Of a DNA stretch of 64,000 nucleotides, positions 1 through 7,727 are shown piece after piece (within the stretch, counting starts at the first letter, position 1; each line of letters opens with the position of its first letter). The notes under the pieces were generated by a model. The model was not told the origin of the DNA. It was given only the letters and a program-made list of their open reading frames with translations, and searched no databases. The position numbers and the translations under genes are program-made. Source of the stretch: Anaerococcus lactolyticus ATCC 51172 (GTDB lineage: Bacteria > Bacillota > Clostridia > Tissierellales > Peptoniphilaceae); the NCBI RefSeq assembly GCF_000156575.1, contig NZ_GG666046.1, positions 92,648-156,647 of the forward strand, written 5' to 3'.

Positions 1-447
1 ATTATGGTAAAATCAGGTCTAGGCTTGGCTGCGATTTTGATTATAATTTTATCAACAGTAACAACCACCTTCCTAGACGCCTATTCAGCAGGAATTTCTG
101 CCGAATCACTTTCTAAAAAAATTAATGGTCAGAAGATAGGAATATTTGTCACCATAATTGGTACAATTGGAGCAATTTTATTCCCAATGGATGATATAAC
201 AGACTTTTTATACCTAATCGGTTCAGTATTCGCTCCAATGATAGCCATCCAAATCGCTGACTTCTTCATCCTACATAAAGATAAATCGGAAGCTGATATC
301 TATTACAAAAACATGGTAATCTGGCTAATCGGCTTTATCGCAAACAGGGTATTTTTGAAGATGGACCTCCTTGTAGGTTCGACAATTTCTTGTATTATTG
401 TTGTGATAATAGTAAAAGTTTTGGCAGAAAAGTTAATAAAAGATTAA
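1..447 (+). CDS. cytX: NCS1-family permease, CytX-like (3' part only)
   Basis: The reading frame is already open at base 1, so this is the C-terminal ~148 residues of a membrane transporter. Four to five hydrophobic segments are visible, with the stretch IGTIGAILFPMDD and a following helix ending in IADFFILHKDK. These resemble the last helices of NCS1 permeases of the CytX type, which are proposed to import hydroxymethylpyrimidine, a thiamine precursor. A thiamine pyrophosphokinase gene lies 60 kb away in the same window, which fits thiamine salvage but is no proof. A CodB-like cytosine permease is the main alternative. A strong hairpin terminator follows directly. Confidence 0.65.
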   Translation: MMVKSGLGLAAILIIILSTVTTTFLDAYSAGISAESLSKKINGQKIGIFVTIIGTIGAILFPMDDITDFLYLIGSVFAPMIAIQIADFFILHKDKSEADIYYKNMVIWLIGFIANRVFLKMDLLVGSTISCIIVVIIVKVLAEKLIKD

Positions 448-453
448 AAAAAT

Positions 454-490
454 ACGAGCCTGGCAAGATTTCCTTGCTGGCTCGTTTTTT
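454..490. terminator. bidirectional terminator between permease and fic
   Basis: ACGAGCC (454-460) pairs with GGCTCGT (479-485), with further pairing inside (GGCAAG/CTTGC). The stem is followed by TTTTTT on the plus strand and by a T-run on the minus strand, so it can end both convergent genes. Confidence 0.85.
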
Positions 491-1055
491 AGTTTATATC
501 CTCTATGGAAATGTCGTAGAGGTCTTCGTAGAGGTAGGACTTGTCGATTCCCTTCATGAAAACATCCCTGTTATTAATTTCATCTGTAAGGGCAGATTTT
601 AAAAGATGTTTGATTTCAAGTGTGTTTACAACCGATCTTTCCATGGCGGACAGGTAAGCAAACTTATCGATCTTATCCCAATCGATGCATTTACCTAGGT
701 TTTTCTTAAGGATTAAATCAAGCCAAATCCTTGTAGCCCTTCCGTTTCCTTCTCTAAAAGGATGAGCTATATTCATCTCAACATATTTGTCCACAATCTC
801 ATCAAAAGTTGTTTCTGGCATTTTTTCAATAATTGCAAGGTTTGATTCTAGGAAAAGCAAGGGTGCAAAACGAAAATTCCCCTTGGAAATATTTACAGTC
901 CTAATTTTGCCAGCAAAGTCAAAGACGTCTTGGAAAAGATAGGCGTGGATGTCTTTTAAAGATTTAAAAGTTCCAACCTCAAAATTATTTATAAGGCCAA
1001 GATCCCAAAGTTCTTTGGCACGTTTTTTACTTAAGTATTCTTCATTTCTATTCAT
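489..1055 (-). CDS. Fic family AMP-transferase, class III-like
   Basis: A 188-residue Fic-domain enzyme. The catalytic loop HPFREGNGR (residues 98-106) is intact: His98 is the general base and the Glu/Asn/Arg residues bind nucleotide, so AMP transfer to a hydroxyl of a target protein is expected. Near the C terminus SYLYED (173-178) sits where class III Fic proteins carry the autoinhibitory (S/T)xxxE(G/N) helix; Ser173 and Glu177 are kept but the last position is Asp. The size matches single-domain class III enzymes and no separate antitoxin gene is adjacent. The ribosome site AGGTG lies just before the ATG, with TATAAT (minus strand, 1077-1072) as a likely -10. The target is unknown. Confidence 0.88.
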   Translation of the reverse strand: MNRNEEYLSKKRAKELWDLGLINNFEVGTFKSLKDIHAYLFQDVFDFAGKIRTVNISKGNFRFAPLLFLESNLAIIEKMPETTFDEIVDKYVEMNIAHPFREGNGRATRIWLDLILKKNLGKCIDWDKIDKFAYLSAMERSVVNTLEIKHLLKSALTDEINNRDVFMKGIDKSYLYEDLYDISIEDIN

Positions 1056-1090
1056 TTTAGCACCTAGGATTATTATACAAGATTAAGAGA

Positions 1091-1130
1091 AAAAATTCCC
1101 CCAAAACCAAAGTTTTGGAGGAAAATTTTT
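1091..1130 (-). terminator. terminator of tyrS
   Basis: On the minus strand CCTCCAAAAC pairs with GTTTTGGGGG around a four-base loop and is followed by AATTTTTTC, directly after the tyrS stop codon. Confidence 0.85.
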
Positions 1131-2382
1131 AGGCTAATTCCACCTTGTGGAAGTTTTTCTTGCCTTTTTTGATTATTATTCTGTTATCTTCAAAGATTTC
1201 TTCTGTGACTTCAAAGGCTGGGTCTGTGATTTTTTCATCGTTGATTGACACGCCACCTTGTTGGACAGTTCTTCTTGCTTCACCATTTGATTTGGTTAGG
1301 CCTACTTCTGTCATGAGGGCTAAAAGGCCCTTTGGTAGGTCAGATGCAGAAATTTGTGTTGTTGGCATGGCGCTCTCATCACCTTTGCCAGAGAAAAGTG
1401 CCTTTGCTGCATCAAGGGCAGCGTCTGCTTCTTCTTTGCCATGGACGAGTTTAACAACTTCGTAGGCTAGGATTTCTTTTGCTTTGTTTATTTCGGCTGC
1501 TTCTGTTGCTTGTCCTAATTTTCTACATTCAGCTGTTGGTAGGAAGGTTAATTGGAGGAGGAATTTCTCCACGTCCCTGTCATCTACATTTCTCATGTAT
1601 TGGAACATTTCAAATGGACTTGTTTTTTCCTTATCAAGCCAAACTGCACCTTTTTGAGATTTGCCCATTTTAATTCCGTCAGCTGTTGTAAGGAGGGCAA
1701 AGGTCATGCCGTAGGCGTCGCCTTGTTCATGTTTTTTGATTAAATCAACACCACCGATGATGTTTGACCATTGGTCAGACCCACCCATTTCAAGGGTTAC
1801 GCCATTTTCCCTGTACATTTTCAAAAAGTCGTAAGATTGGAGAAGCATATAAGAAAATTCAAAAAATGTTAGACCACCAGCTGCCATCCTGTTTTTGTAG
1901 GCATCTTTTTTGATCATTTCATTTACCAAAAATTCGCTTCCAACATCTCTTAAAAATCCAACAAAGTTAAGGTCAAGTAGCCAATCTTTGTTGTTTAGCA
2001 TTTCTGCTCCGCCCTCATCAGAGAAGTCTAAAAATCTTTGGAATTGCTTGTAGAAGCACTCAGCGTTGTGGTTGATTCTTTCAACTGTCATAACTTGGCG
2101 CATGTCAGACCTGCCTGATGGGTCACCGATTAGGGTTGTACCACCACCGAGAAGGGCAACTGGTCTGTGACCGTAGTTTTGCATACGCATCATAACCATG
2201 ATCTGGATAAGGTGGCCAACAGTTAGGGAATCTGCAGTAGCATCAAAACCACAGTAGAATTTTACAGACTCTGTGGCAAGTTTTTTCTTTAATTCTTCTT
2301 CGTTTGTAGCTTGCTCGTAGTAGCCACGATCTACAAGCTCATCAAAAACATTATCGTATTCTTTTTCGTAAGTAAATTTCAT
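1129..2382 (-). CDS. tyrS: tyrosyl-tRNA synthetase
   Basis: 417 residues, the usual length of bacterial TyrRS. It charges tRNA-Tyr with tyrosine in the cytoplasm. The class I catalytic domain shows the HIGH-type motif as TVGHL (residues 54-58), the loop LIGDPSGRSDMR (84-95) and the KMSKS loop as KMGKS (238-242), with GGSDQW at 200-205. The last ~65 residues form an S4-like RNA-binding domain. The ATG follows a ribosome site within GAAAAGAAAGGAAGA. The gene stands alone and is preceded by a ~250-base leader with a T-box, so it should be induced when tRNA-Tyr is uncharged. Confidence 0.97.
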   Translation of the reverse strand: MKFTYEKEYDNVFDELVDRGYYEQATNEEELKKKLATESVKFYCGFDATADSLTVGHLIQIMVMMRMQNYGHRPVALLGGGTTLIGDPSGRSDMRQVMTVERINHNAECFYKQFQRFLDFSDEGGAEMLNNKDWLLDLNFVGFLRDVGSEFLVNEMIKKDAYKNRMAAGGLTFFEFSYMLLQSYDFLKMYRENGVTLEMGGSDQWSNIIGGVDLIKKHEQGDAYGMTFALLTTADGIKMGKSQKGAVWLDKEKTSPFEMFQYMRNVDDRDVEKFLLQLTFLPTAECRKLGQATEAAEINKAKEILAYEVVKLVHGKEEADAALDAAKALFSGKGDESAMPTTQISASDLPKGLLALMTEVGLTKSNGEARRTVQQGGVSINDEKITDPAFEVTEEIFEDNRIIIKKGKKNFHKVELA

Positions 2383-2399
2383 AAATCTTCCTTTCTTTT

Positions 2400-2642
2400 C
2401 TTTTGTGTGTCATATGGAATTCAAGCGAGAAATCCCATAAAAACAGGACTTCTAATTCAAAATAGGCACAAAAAAAGAGCATAAAAGCGCAAAGACTTGC
2501 GGTACCAGCTTTTTTTATACTCATTGCCAAGTACAGACAACTTGGCTTGCCTTAAACAAAATGAAAGTGTAATTTCAAAAAAGCCATTCCAGGCCCTTCC
2601 TACTTGAATTCATTGTAAGTTTTATTCTTATAGACTATTTAA
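2400..2642 (-). promoter_or_regulatory. T-box leader and promoter of tyrS
   Basis: On the minus strand the core AGCTGGTACCGC (including complement of 2499-2507) matches the T-box; UGGU can pair with the ACCA end of tRNA-Tyr. A hairpin (CGCAA/TTGCG inside AAAAG/CTTTT) followed by a T-run is the terminator. Further upstream, AAGTA and GAAATTACAC look like the two strands of the specifier loop, with TAC (tyrosine) as candidate specifier. The promoter is TTGACA (2665-2660), a 17-base spacer, and TTAAAT (2642-2637). The specifier assignment is by eye only. Confidence 0.75.
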
Positions 2643-2764
2643 CACTATAGGCGAACTTTTGTCAAATAAATCTCACTTTATTGAGGTATTTAATTATTGA
2701 AACCTCGCAAGAGGGGGTATATTTATAATAAGAAAACGATTGATAATAATAGAAAGGAGCAATC

Positions 2765-3808
2765 ATGAAAAAGAAATTTTTGGCAGGAGCCCTTGCCCTT
2801 ATATTTTTAATTCCAAATGCAAGTGCCTTTGCCGACGAAAAGGATGTGGCAGGTTCGGATGATTTTAAGGGAGATTATACCTATGAAGATGGCATGTATT
2901 TACCAGCCCTATATCATTTTGGTGTAACAAAGGGTAGGCAGGTCCATCCTTATGGAGCTAGCAAGGTAGGAAAGATATCTCAAAAAGAGAAAAAAGCAGT
3001 CCTTCAAAGACCTAAGGTTAAGAAATTGATAAAGCTATACAACAAATATTACCAAAATCTTATTGTCTGGTATAAGTTTGGCGATAAAAACATGGCTAGG
3101 TGGAAGGAAGTTAAGACCATGACCGACCCTGTTTTTGGAAAGTTTACCAAGGCTAGTTGGGTAGATCATTACGAAAAATGGGCAATCACTCTCCAAAATG
3201 CGCGTGATTATTTTAATTCTTTGGGCCTTGCTGATAGTGACTTCACAAATGAAAAGACCTTGAAAATGATCTATAAGCCTGAATTAAGCTTTGAGAAAAT
3301 TGAGTCTTGCGGGGCAGAAGATACAATTGTTTTTAACCAAGGAATTTCAAGTGCTAAACTAGATGCCCAATCTAGGGAACTTACTGATGCAAATGGCGGA
3401 AAGTTAGTAAAGAAACTTGTGGAAAATCTTGATGGATATGAGCTTGGAGAACCAACAGAAGTCTTGGGCAAGTCGAAATCAGGTGCCTATGATCAGAGAC
3501 TTTTTGTGGAAATTTATTTAACTAGGGATGACTCACAAATCCTCTTTCAGATGGCAGGCAAGGATGAAGAAACCTGGAGCGATTATTCCTTGAAAGATAA
3601 AAAAATCTCTAATTTCTATGGCCAAGAAATGCTACTTTCTTCCTATAAAGAGGGAGGTTTATATAGGGCTGAGTTTAAAGATTTGGATAATGAATATTTG
3701 GTAGAATCCTCTGGTATTTCTGAAGACGAATTTTTGGTAATATTAAGGTCCTTTATAGCCAATATTAGAAATGTCTCAGCTTTATCATCCATGAAATTAG
3801 AATTCTAG
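2765..3808 (+). CDS. secreted protein of unknown function
   Basis: 347 residues starting with a classical signal peptide: KKK at positions 2-4, a hydrophobic core, and a likely cleavage after NASAFA (about residue 23). The mature part is soluble-looking, lysine- and aspartate-rich, with no second membrane segment, no lipobox, no LPxTG and only one cysteine, so it is probably released or wall-associated. I recognise no domain. The ribosome site AAAGGAG precedes the ATG by about five bases. The gene is alone between two T-box units, divergent from tyrS. The strongest statement the sequence allows is that this is an exported protein. Confidence 0.8.
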   Translation: MKKKFLAGALALIFLIPNASAFADEKDVAGSDDFKGDYTYEDGMYLPALYHFGVTKGRQVHPYGASKVGKISQKEKKAVLQRPKVKKLIKLYNKYYQNLIVWYKFGDKNMARWKEVKTMTDPVFGKFTKASWVDHYEKWAITLQNARDYFNSLGLADSDFTNEKTLKMIYKPELSFEKIESCGAEDTIVFNQGISSAKLDAQSRELTDANGGKLVKKLVENLDGYELGEPTEVLGKSKSGAYDQRLFVEIYLTRDDSQILFQMAGKDEETWSDYSLKDKKISNFYGQEMLLSSYKEGGLYRAEFKDLDNEYLVESSGISEDEFLVILRSFIANIRNVSALSSMKLEF

Positions 3809-3941
3809 GAAAATCTAGGATTACTGTCATAAATATAAAAAAATCTGGATTTTAATAAAAAATAAATCTTTACAGAATCCTGAAATTTCAATAAGATAGT
3901 TAAATTTTTAAAAAATATCGGCTAAATTTTGGGAAAATTAT

Positions 3942-4240
3942 TTGACAAAGGATAAATACCAGGTTACAATATAACCAATCAAATCATTAGTTAGAAAAAG
4001 TGTTGAAGAGAAGAGTAACTTTCTTAAGGCTTACAGCGAATCCCGTAGAGTGTGAGGGGATAAGGTGAGAGATTGTGAAAAGAACCTCAGAGCTTATAGG
4101 TCGATACAAGGAGACTTATACGGGCACTCCCGTTACAGAGTTAGAGTATGTTAGTACTTGAAGAGGTCTATTTTGTGAGAAATAGATGAATATGGGTGGT
4201 ATCACGAGTCTTCGTCCCTTTTTGGGACGGAGGCTTTTTT
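3942..4240 (+). promoter_or_regulatory. T-box leader and promoter of argGH
   Basis: Promoter TTGACA (3942-3947), 17 bases, TACAAT (3965-3970). The leader carries AGTAA and CCCGTTACAGAG elements, the T-box GGGTGGTATCACGAG near 4195-4209 and a terminator with CGTCCC/GGGACG stem followed by TTTTTT (4212-4241). Leaders of this type read uncharged tRNA; upstream of argG an arginine specifier is expected. A candidate is AGA within GAAAAGAACC near 4078-4087, analogous to the GAA-N-codon layout in the tyrS leader, but I did not fold it. Confidence 0.9.
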
Positions 4241-4296
4241 TATTATCAAAAAAGCGGCACAAATGACTAGTTTTGATAAAAAATTAGGAGGAAAAT

Positions 4297-5538
4297 ATGA
4301 TAAAGAATGAATATGAAGTTTTAAAAGAAGCAAAGAAGGTAGTTTTGGCCTATTCTGGAGGCCTTGATACATCTGTGATGGTAACTTGGCTTATGGAAAA
4401 TGGGGCCAAAGAAGTCATTTGTGTGTCAGTTGATTTAGGCCAGGTAAAAGACCCTAAGGCCATGGAAGAAAAGGCCATAAAATCAGGTGCAAAGAAGTTT
4501 TATAATATCAATGTAGAAGATGAATTTGTTGAAGAGTACGATTTTAAATCCTTAATGGCAGGGGCCAAATATGAAAATGTCTATCTTCTAGGCACAGCCA
4601 TAGCCCGTCCACTAATTTCAAAAGTATTGGTTGATGTGGCTAATAAAGAAGGAGCAGACTTAATAGTCCACGGTTGCACCGGTAAGGGCAACGACCAAAT
4701 CCGTTTCGAGCTTTCAATAATGGCTATAGCTCCAGATATGAAAGTTATCGCTCCATGGAGGTTCTGGGATATCAAAGGACGTAGCGAAGAAGAAGCTTAT
4801 GCCAAGGACCATGGTATAAACTTAAATTTCACTAAAGATGAAGATTATTCTATGGATGAAAATATCTGGCACTTATCCCACGAAGGACTTGACCTTGAGG
4901 ACCCAGAAAATCCAGCAAACTTAGAAAAAATCCTTCACTGGGTGACACCACCTGAAAAAGCACCAGATAAGGCTGAGATAGTAGAAATTGAATTTAAAAA
5001 AGGCAAACCAATTGGGCTTAATGGTGAAAAATTAAAGGGTTCTGACCTGGTTAAAAAATTAAATGACCTTGCAGGCAAGCATGGAATTGGAATAGATGAT
5101 ATTGTTGAATCTAGGATGGTTGGCATGAAGTCTAGGGGAGTTTATGAAAATCCGGCAGCAAGCCTTTTATACTTTGCTCACGAAAAGCTAGAAACAGTCA
5201 CCCTCCACCCAGATTGTCTTCAATACAAGCAAAAAATGGCCCTTGACTATGCTAAACTCGTTTATGCAGGTAAGTGGATGACACCCCTTAAAGAGGCTAT
5301 GGATGCCTTTATAGAAAAAACTCAGGAAAATGTGACAGGCAAAGTCAAAGTTAAACTCTACAAGGGTGCTATGCAACCAGCTGGTATATATGGGGCAAAT
5401 TCTCTTTACCTAGAAGAATATGCAACCTTTGAAGAAGATGATGTTTACAACCAATCAGATGCTACAGGCTTTATAAATTTATTTGGTCTATCAACAAAAA
5501 TTTATGCAAAGGCCATGAAAGAAGGAGAAAAGAAGTAA
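4297..5538 (+). CDS. argG: argininosuccinate synthase
   Basis: 413 residues, normal family length. It condenses citrulline and aspartate with ATP to argininosuccinate. The ATP-pyrophosphatase P-loop SGGLDTS is at residues 20-26 after VVLAY. HGCTGKGNDQIRFE (about 125-138) is the conserved citrulline/aspartate-binding segment. The ATG follows AGGAGG by a few bases. argH follows with no gap. No carbamoyltransferase or earlier arginine genes are in the window, so citrulline may come from elsewhere in the genome or from the medium. Expression should depend on the upstream T-box. Confidence 0.97.
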   Translation: MIKNEYEVLKEAKKVVLAYSGGLDTSVMVTWLMENGAKEVICVSVDLGQVKDPKAMEEKAIKSGAKKFYNINVEDEFVEEYDFKSLMAGAKYENVYLLGTAIARPLISKVLVDVANKEGADLIVHGCTGKGNDQIRFELSIMAIAPDMKVIAPWRFWDIKGRSEEEAYAKDHGINLNFTKDEDYSMDENIWHLSHEGLDLEDPENPANLEKILHWVTPPEKAPDKAEIVEIEFKKGKPIGLNGEKLKGSDLVKKLNDLAGKHGIGIDDIVESRMVGMKSRGVYENPAASLLYFAHEKLETVTLHPDCLQYKQKMALDYAKLVYAGKWMTPLKEAMDAFIEKTQENVTGKVKVKLYKGAMQPAGIYGANSLYLEEYATFEEDDVYNQSDATGFINLFGLSTKIYAKAMKEGEKK

Positions 5539-6909
5539 ATGAAACTATGGAGTGGGATGCTTGACGGGTCTTTGGATAAGGATGCAGAAATTTTTAACTC
5601 GTCGATAAAAATAGATAAGAGATTGGTTTTTGATGATATAACTGGATCGATTGCCCATGTAAAAATGCTCGGAAAGCAAGGAATTATCGGGGAAGATGAA
5701 GCGGATAAAATTATCAAAGGCCTTAATAAAATAGAAGAAAAATTGAAGGCAAAGACTCTTGAAATCGACATGGCTTGCGAAGACATCCACACCTTTGTAG
5801 AGGGAGCTTTAATTTCTGAGATAGGGGAAGTGGGCAAAAAGATGCACACAGCAAGGTCTAGAAATGACCAAGTCACAACCGATTTAAAACTTTATATAAA
5901 AAAGGAAGGATTGGAAATAATTAACTACTTAAAAATTTATAGCAAAAGCCTAACCAACCTTGCCAAAAACCATACCGAGACCATCATGCCTGGCTACACC
6001 CACCTTCAAGCTGCCCAACCAGTAAGTTTCGCCCACCATCTAATGGCCTATGCCTTCATGAATTTGAGAGACATATCTAGGATGGAAGCTTGCATCAAAA
6101 GGTTAAACGAACTCCCACTTGGAGCCTGTGCCCTAGCTGGAACAACCTATGACATAGACAGAGATTTTGTGGCAAATGACCTTGGTTTTGAAAGAGTCAT
6201 GGGAAATTCCATGGATGCGGTAAGCGATAGGGACTATGTCATGGACCTAGCTTCGGTTTTATCAATAATAGCCGCCCACCTTTCTAGGTTGTCAGAAGAG
6301 CTTATAATTTGGTCTTCACCAGCCTATAAATTTATAGAAATAGATGATAAATTTATAACTGGCTCATCTATTATGCCTCAAAAGAAAAATCCTGATATGG
6401 CAGAGCTAATCAGGGGAAAATCAGCAAGGATTATTGGAAATATGAACCAGGCCTTTGTAATGATGAAGGCTCTTCCGCTTTCCTACGCCAAGGATATGCA
6501 GGAAGATAAGGAATTTATCTTTGACTCCATCGACACCATAAAAATTTCCTTAAAAATAATGGCAGGGCAAATCAAAAGTCTAAGTGTAAATAAAGAAAAA
6601 ATGCTAGAAGCATGCAAGGTTGGGTTTTTGAATGCGACTGACCTGGCAGATTATCTAGTAAAAAAACAAGTCGCCTTTAGGGATGCTCATCACATAGCAG
6701 CAAGGCTTGTAAAATACGCAATAGAGAGAAATATCGCCTTAGAAGACCTTGACCTAGAAACTTATAAAAAAGAATCTGATCTTTTTCAAGAGGATGTTTA
6801 CGAAGCCATTGACCTAAAAACCTGCCTAAAAAACCGAAAATCCCAAGGTGGACCTGCTCCCGAAGAAGTCCTAAGGCAAATTGCCTATGTTGAAGGAAAA
6901 ATTTCTTAA
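5539..6909 (+). CDS. argH: argininosuccinate lyase
   Basis: 456 residues of the fumarase/aspartase superfamily. It splits argininosuccinate into arginine and fumarate. The family signature GSSIMPQKKNP is at residues 275-285 with the catalytic serine loop, and THLQ (154-157) carries the conserved histidine. The N-terminal LWSGMLDG is typical of ArgH. The ATG begins on the base after the argG stop; its ribosome site AAGGAG is inside the argG end, so translation is coupled. The stretch 6910-7025 after the gene is AT-rich with no further gene. Confidence 0.97.
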   Translation: MKLWSGMLDGSLDKDAEIFNSSIKIDKRLVFDDITGSIAHVKMLGKQGIIGEDEADKIIKGLNKIEEKLKAKTLEIDMACEDIHTFVEGALISEIGEVGKKMHTARSRNDQVTTDLKLYIKKEGLEIINYLKIYSKSLTNLAKNHTETIMPGYTHLQAAQPVSFAHHLMAYAFMNLRDISRMEACIKRLNELPLGACALAGTTYDIDRDFVANDLGFERVMGNSMDAVSDRDYVMDLASVLSIIAAHLSRLSEELIIWSSPAYKFIEIDDKFITGSSIMPQKKNPDMAELIRGKSARIIGNMNQAFVMMKALPLSYAKDMQEDKEFIFDSIDTIKISLKIMAGQIKSLSVNKEKMLEACKVGFLNATDLADYLVKKQVAFRDAHHIAARLVKYAIERNIALEDLDLETYKKESDLFQEDVYEAIDLKTCLKNRKSQGGPAPEEVLRQIAYVEGKIS

Positions 6910-7023
6910 TTTGCTTAAGGAAGTATTTGAAATTTCCTAAAGAAAATTGTCCGAAATCGAAATTTAAATATTTATTAGTTTGAAATACAGAGAATAAATA
7001 AGTTCATTTGCTAAAAATTATGG

Positions 7024-7070
7024 TAAAAAAATGCTGGTGCATGAAATTTCATGCACCAGACATTTTTGTA
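7024..7070. terminator. bidirectional terminator
   Basis: TGGTGCATGAAATTTCATGCACCA is a perfect palindromic stem, with an A-run before and ATTTTTG after it, between the convergent argH and the split-barrel gene. Confidence 0.85.
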
Positions 7071-7092
7071 GACTATAAATAACTATGGGGAA

Positions 7093-7482
7093 TTATGCTT
7101 CTAATAATTTTCCTGCAATAGGACCTGAATCAAGGGTATAGATTTTTTCAATATCTATGATTACGGCTGCAGCCTTTGGCATAACACCAGCCTTTTCCTT
7201 GGCTAGGTTCATATGCTCTTCGTCAGTATAGGATTTGGCTGTGCCCACAATCCTAAAGCCCTTGTTGTCTTCTCTTTTTACAAAGGCGATAGCAACCTTG
7301 CCGTTATTTTTAATATTGGCATGGTGCTTGCCATCGGTATTTTCGCAATAGATGAGATGTTCGTCATCAAGAACTCTCATAGTTCTTTTTGGTCCTATAT
7401 TAGGATTGCCATTTTCATCGACAGTTGCCATATAAGCAAGCTGTTCACCAATTAAGTCTTTTATTTCTTGGGTTAATTTCAT
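7093..7482 (-). CDS. pyridoxamine 5'-phosphate oxidase-family (FMN split-barrel) protein
   Basis: 129 residues with the split-barrel pattern of small FMN-binding proteins: N-terminal helix, LAYMATVDENGNPNIGPK (16-33), the strand HLIYCEN, then KVAIAFV and FRIVGTA. Members bind FMN, F420 or heme and include reductases and heme-degrading enzymes; the substrate cannot be told from this sequence. The ATG is preceded by GAGGTG. The gene is monocistronic, with its own promoter (TTGATT-17-TATACT) overlapped by a palindrome resembling a Fur box, so iron control is likely. A role in heme or iron handling is an inference from that operator alone. Confidence 0.85.
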   Translation of the reverse strand: MKLTQEIKDLIGEQLAYMATVDENGNPNIGPKRTMRVLDDEHLIYCENTDGKHHANIKNNGKVAIAFVKREDNKGFRIVGTAKSYTDEEHMNLAKEKAGVMPKAAAVIIDIEKIYTLDSGPIAGKLLEA

Positions 7483-7516
7483 ATTTTCACCTCATTATAT
7501 ATTTTTTTACTTTTAT

Positions 7517-7563
7517 AGTATAGCACATTTTTTAAAAATAATCAATAATGATTATCATTATTG
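7517..7563 (-). promoter_or_regulatory. promoter with overlapping Fur-like operator
   Basis: CAATAATGATTATCATTATTG (7543-7563, read on plus) minus its ends is a palindrome with one central base, agreeing at 16 of 19 positions with the classical Fur consensus GATAATGATAATCATTATC. It covers the -35 TTGATT (7545-7540) of a promoter with 17-base spacer and -10 TATACT (7522-7517) reading toward the split-barrel gene. The rest of 7564-7727 leads to metG and shows no other clear element. Confidence 0.75.
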
Positions 7564-7727
7564 CAAAATATTTTAGAAATTTATCTTAGAAATTTTTTAC
7601 GAATTTTGAGTTTATAAAAAAACTAATATCAAAATAGATAGGTAAAAGAGTAAATTCCTAATGATTTATAGGCTTGGTTGAAGTATGATAAAATAAGTAT
7701 ATTCATTAGAATTATGAAAGGATTATT

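Noticed and set aside
5502..5876. 124-codon open frame on the minus strand inside argGH
   Set aside because: It is antisense to two well-supported genes, lacks a ribosome site and has no recognisable sequence.
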